A stretch of DNA of 64,000 nt, from assembly GCA_016185145.1 (NCBI GenBank), contig JACPOB010000072.1, positions 39,560-103,559 of the forward strand, given 5' to 3'. Each line of letters starts with the position of its first letter. The stretch's first letter is position 1. Position numbers and translations under genes: made by a program. The notes beneath the pieces were generated by a model. That model was not told the origin of the DNA. It did not search any database and saw only the letters and a program-made list of their open reading frames with translations. The stretch comes from Rhodospirillales bacterium. GTDB taxonomy: Bacteria; Pseudomonadota; Alphaproteobacteria; Reyranellales; Reyranellaceae. Below are positions 62,547 through 64,000 of this stretch, piece after piece.

Positions 62547-62629
62547 GTCATCATCTTCCGGACCGCGCGCATCCTGCGCGCTCATGGCCATGAGCGTGCA
62601 GGATGCGCGCGGTCCACAAGAGCATGATC
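62544..62629. repeat. Palindromic intergenic element, family E, between nagZ and the SPOR gene
   Basis: Arms CATCTTCCGGACCGCGCGCA and TGCGCGCGGTCCACAAGAGC enclose CCTGCGCGCTCATGGCCATG. It overlaps the start of nagZ on one side and the stop codon of the SPOR gene on the other. Confidence 0.88.
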
Positions 62630-63548
62630 ACCGCGCCGGCGGGATCAGCACGCAGTCGGCCTTGCGGGTCTTGAGCGTGCTGCAGACGCTCTGCGCCTGC
62701 TTCTCGTCGAGCGGGCCGCCCTGGACGCGATACCATACGCCCTTGTCGCCGAGATCGACGCGCACGGCCGTCATGCGCAGGTTGGCCATCACGTCGCCGT
62801 GCGCGCTTTGCAGGCGCGCCCAGGTCGACTTGGCGACGTCCTCGTTCTTGACCGACGCGACCTGTACGCGCCAGCCGCCGGCCGGTCCTGACATGTTGTC
62901 GATCAGGCTGGCGATGCTGGGGCCGCTCTCGGTTGTCGCGGGCTTGGTCTCGGTCACTGCCGGCGCTTGTGCGGGTGCGGGCGTCGAGCCACTGCCCGGC
63001 GTCACCGAAGCCGGCGTCGCCGCCTGCAACGGCGTCGGCGTCTTGGTCGCGACCTCGGTGTCGGGCGGCTTGGGTGCGGCCGGCGTGGGCAGGATCCCAC
63101 CCGCCGGCAGCTTGGGATTGGTCGGACCGGGCAGCAGCTTCTCCGGCTGGGCCGGCACGGTGTTGGGCTGCAGGCGGTTGAAGACTTCCTTGTCCTGGTT
63201 CGGGACGGTGAGGCCGCCGGCATTCTCAGGTTTGACCCGAGAGGGCGTGGCGGGCGCCTGGACGACCAGGGGCTCGAGGCCCCTGCCGCCTGCCTTCACG
63301 TCCTGGTTATGCGCCCACCACACGACCGAGCCGAAGCTCGCGATGGCGGCGATCGAGACCATGACAGTGAGGATCTGGCCACGCCGCCGGTTGACGCGCA
63401 TGAGCAGGGAATCGCGCGGCGGCGGCGGGATCGAATCGGGTTCGTGCGCGACGGGCCTGGCCGGCGGATCGAGCCGTACGGAAGCTACCGACTCGGCTGG
63501 CCGGTAGATGGTTGGACCGTCGCCGGAGGGGGACCGGCGGATGTGCAT
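62628..63548 (-). CDS. SPOR-domain membrane protein
   Basis: A 306-residue single-pass protein. A cytoplasmic basic/Pro-rich segment leads to one membrane helix (GQILTVMVSIAAIASFGSVV). A long Pro/Ala/Thr-rich periplasmic linker follows, and a C-terminal SPOR domain (GGWRVQVASVKNEDVAKSTW to the end) that binds denuded glycan strands at the septum. ATG 63548 has AAGGAAA upstream; the frame extends to 63710 over argS. It is the usual gene between argS and nagZ in alphaproteobacteria. Its stop codon lies in a family E element. Confidence 0.9.
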   Translation of the reverse strand: MHIRRSPSGDGPTIYRPAESVASVRLDPPARPVAHEPDSIPPPPRDSLLMRVNRRRGQILTVMVSIAAIASFGSVVWWAHNQDVKAGGRGLEPLVVQAPATPSRVKPENAGGLTVPNQDKEVFNRLQPNTVPAQPEKLLPGPTNPKLPAGGILPTPAAPKPPDTEVATKTPTPLQAATPASVTPGSGSTPAPAQAPAVTETKPATTESGPSIASLIDNMSGPAGGWRVQVASVKNEDVAKSTWARLQSAHGDVMANLRMTAVRVDLGDKGVWYRVQGGPLDEKQAQSVCSTLKTRKADCVLIPPAR

Positions 63549-63553
63549 TTTCC

Positions 63554-64000
63554 TTATCTCATCTCTTCGACGGGTGTTACGCCGAAGACCTTTAATCCCG
63601 ATCCTATCACAAATCCGATTCCCTGTACCAACGCCAGTCGCGCCCGCGTCAATTCGGGGTCGCCCTCGACGACGAAACGCAGGCCGGGCTCCTCGCGGCC
63701 GCGCGTCCAATGGGCATGGAAGGCGGCGGCAAGTTCATAGAGATAGAAGGCAATACGATGCGGTTCGTGGGCGGCGGCGGCGGCCTCGACCTGGCGCGGC
63801 CACTGGGCGATCAGGCGGATGAGGGCCAGCTCGCCGGCGTCGCCCAGACGATCCAATGGAGCGCTGTCCAGTCCATCGATCGCGACGCCGGCGGCGGCTG
63901 CCTGCCGCAGCACGGAGCGAGTCCGTGCATGGCCATATTGGACGTACCAGACCATGTTATCGCGTGACTGTTCTGTGGCCTTTGCCACATCGAAGTCGAA
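63554..64000 (-). CDS. argS: Arginyl-tRNA synthetase, C-terminal fragment at window edge
   Basis: The last about 148 residues of ArgRS, open to the right edge. [20 protein letters not shown] followed by [18 protein letters not shown] is the ArgRS DALR-domain entry. The end [20 protein letters not shown] and [20 protein letters not shown], then [10 protein letters not shown], is the anticodon-binding helical bundle with the invariant terminal Met-Arg. It lies 5 bp before the SPOR gene. Confidence 0.95.
   Translation of the reverse strand, partial: FDFDVAKATEQSRDNMVWYVQYGHARTRSVLRQAAAAGVAIDGLDSAPLDRLGDAGELALIRLIAQWPRQVEAAAAAHEPHRIAFYLYELAAAFHAHWTRGREEPGLRFVVEGDPELTRARLALVQGIGFVIGSGLKVFGVTPVEEMR

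Overview
The window is a GC-rich (roughly 65 percent by eye) chromosomal segment of an alphaproteobacterium. The best evidence is the right-hand block, read on the minus strand from the edge: argS, a SPOR-domain protein, nagZ, scpA, scpB, tatA, tatB, tatC, serS, surE, pcm and an nlpD-like gene. This is a familiar alphaproteobacterial order. Betaine-lipid genes (btaA/btaB), DUF3592, DUF1491, malonyl-CoA decarboxylase, HigBA and several class III cyclases also fit Rhizobiales/Rhodospirillales-type genomes. I cannot name the genus. I saw no rRNA, tRNA, CRISPR array, transposase or prophage.

Layout. 1-2.7 kb: glycosyltransferase, btaA and the start of btaB (minus strand). 2.9-7.4 kb: ABC exporter, an ogt/alkA-like alkylation-repair pair and malonyl-CoA decarboxylase. 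7.7-17 kb: acyl-CoA and lipid metabolism (SMP-30, two enoyl-CoA hydratases, flavodoxin, thiolase, FAD-linked D-lactate-type oxidase), with a cyclase, a broken SDR gene and a HigBA module with a visible operator. 17-30 kb: regulators, RidA paralogues around an FAD oxidoreductase, a membrane cyclase, and secreted or membrane proteins of unknown role. 30-39 kb: PuuE-like deacetylase, class III CoA-transferase, prfC, a deletion scar joining two gene remnants, an isomerase and an acyl-CoA ligase. 39-46 kb: Gfo/Idh/MocA oxidoreductase divergent from a CUT1-type sugar ABC operon, followed by a GH18-fold protein. 46-51.7 kb: uup, DUF1491, then a compact three-gene operon of a small CxxC peptide, a DUF692/MNIO enzyme and a partner protein. 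51.8-64 kb: the conserved block above, interrupted between pcm and nlpD by a two-gene UGSC locus.

The two most interesting systems are adjacent. (i) 49875-51686 looks like an MNIO-dependent modified-peptide (RiPP-like) operon whose candidate precursor carries a central Cys-Leu-Pro-Cys motif. (ii) 52711-53232 is a UGSC-family gene whose in-frame TGA falls exactly at the U of U-G-S-C and is followed by a stem-loop with the spacing and loop G expected of a bacterial SECIS. I read it as a selenoprotein gene.

The window also carries many short palindromic intergenic elements of at least five families (about 60-230 bp). Two are nested inside the arms of another family. Several touch coding sequences: their edges supply Shine-Dalgarno sequences, start codons, stop codons or C-terminal residues to neighbouring genes.
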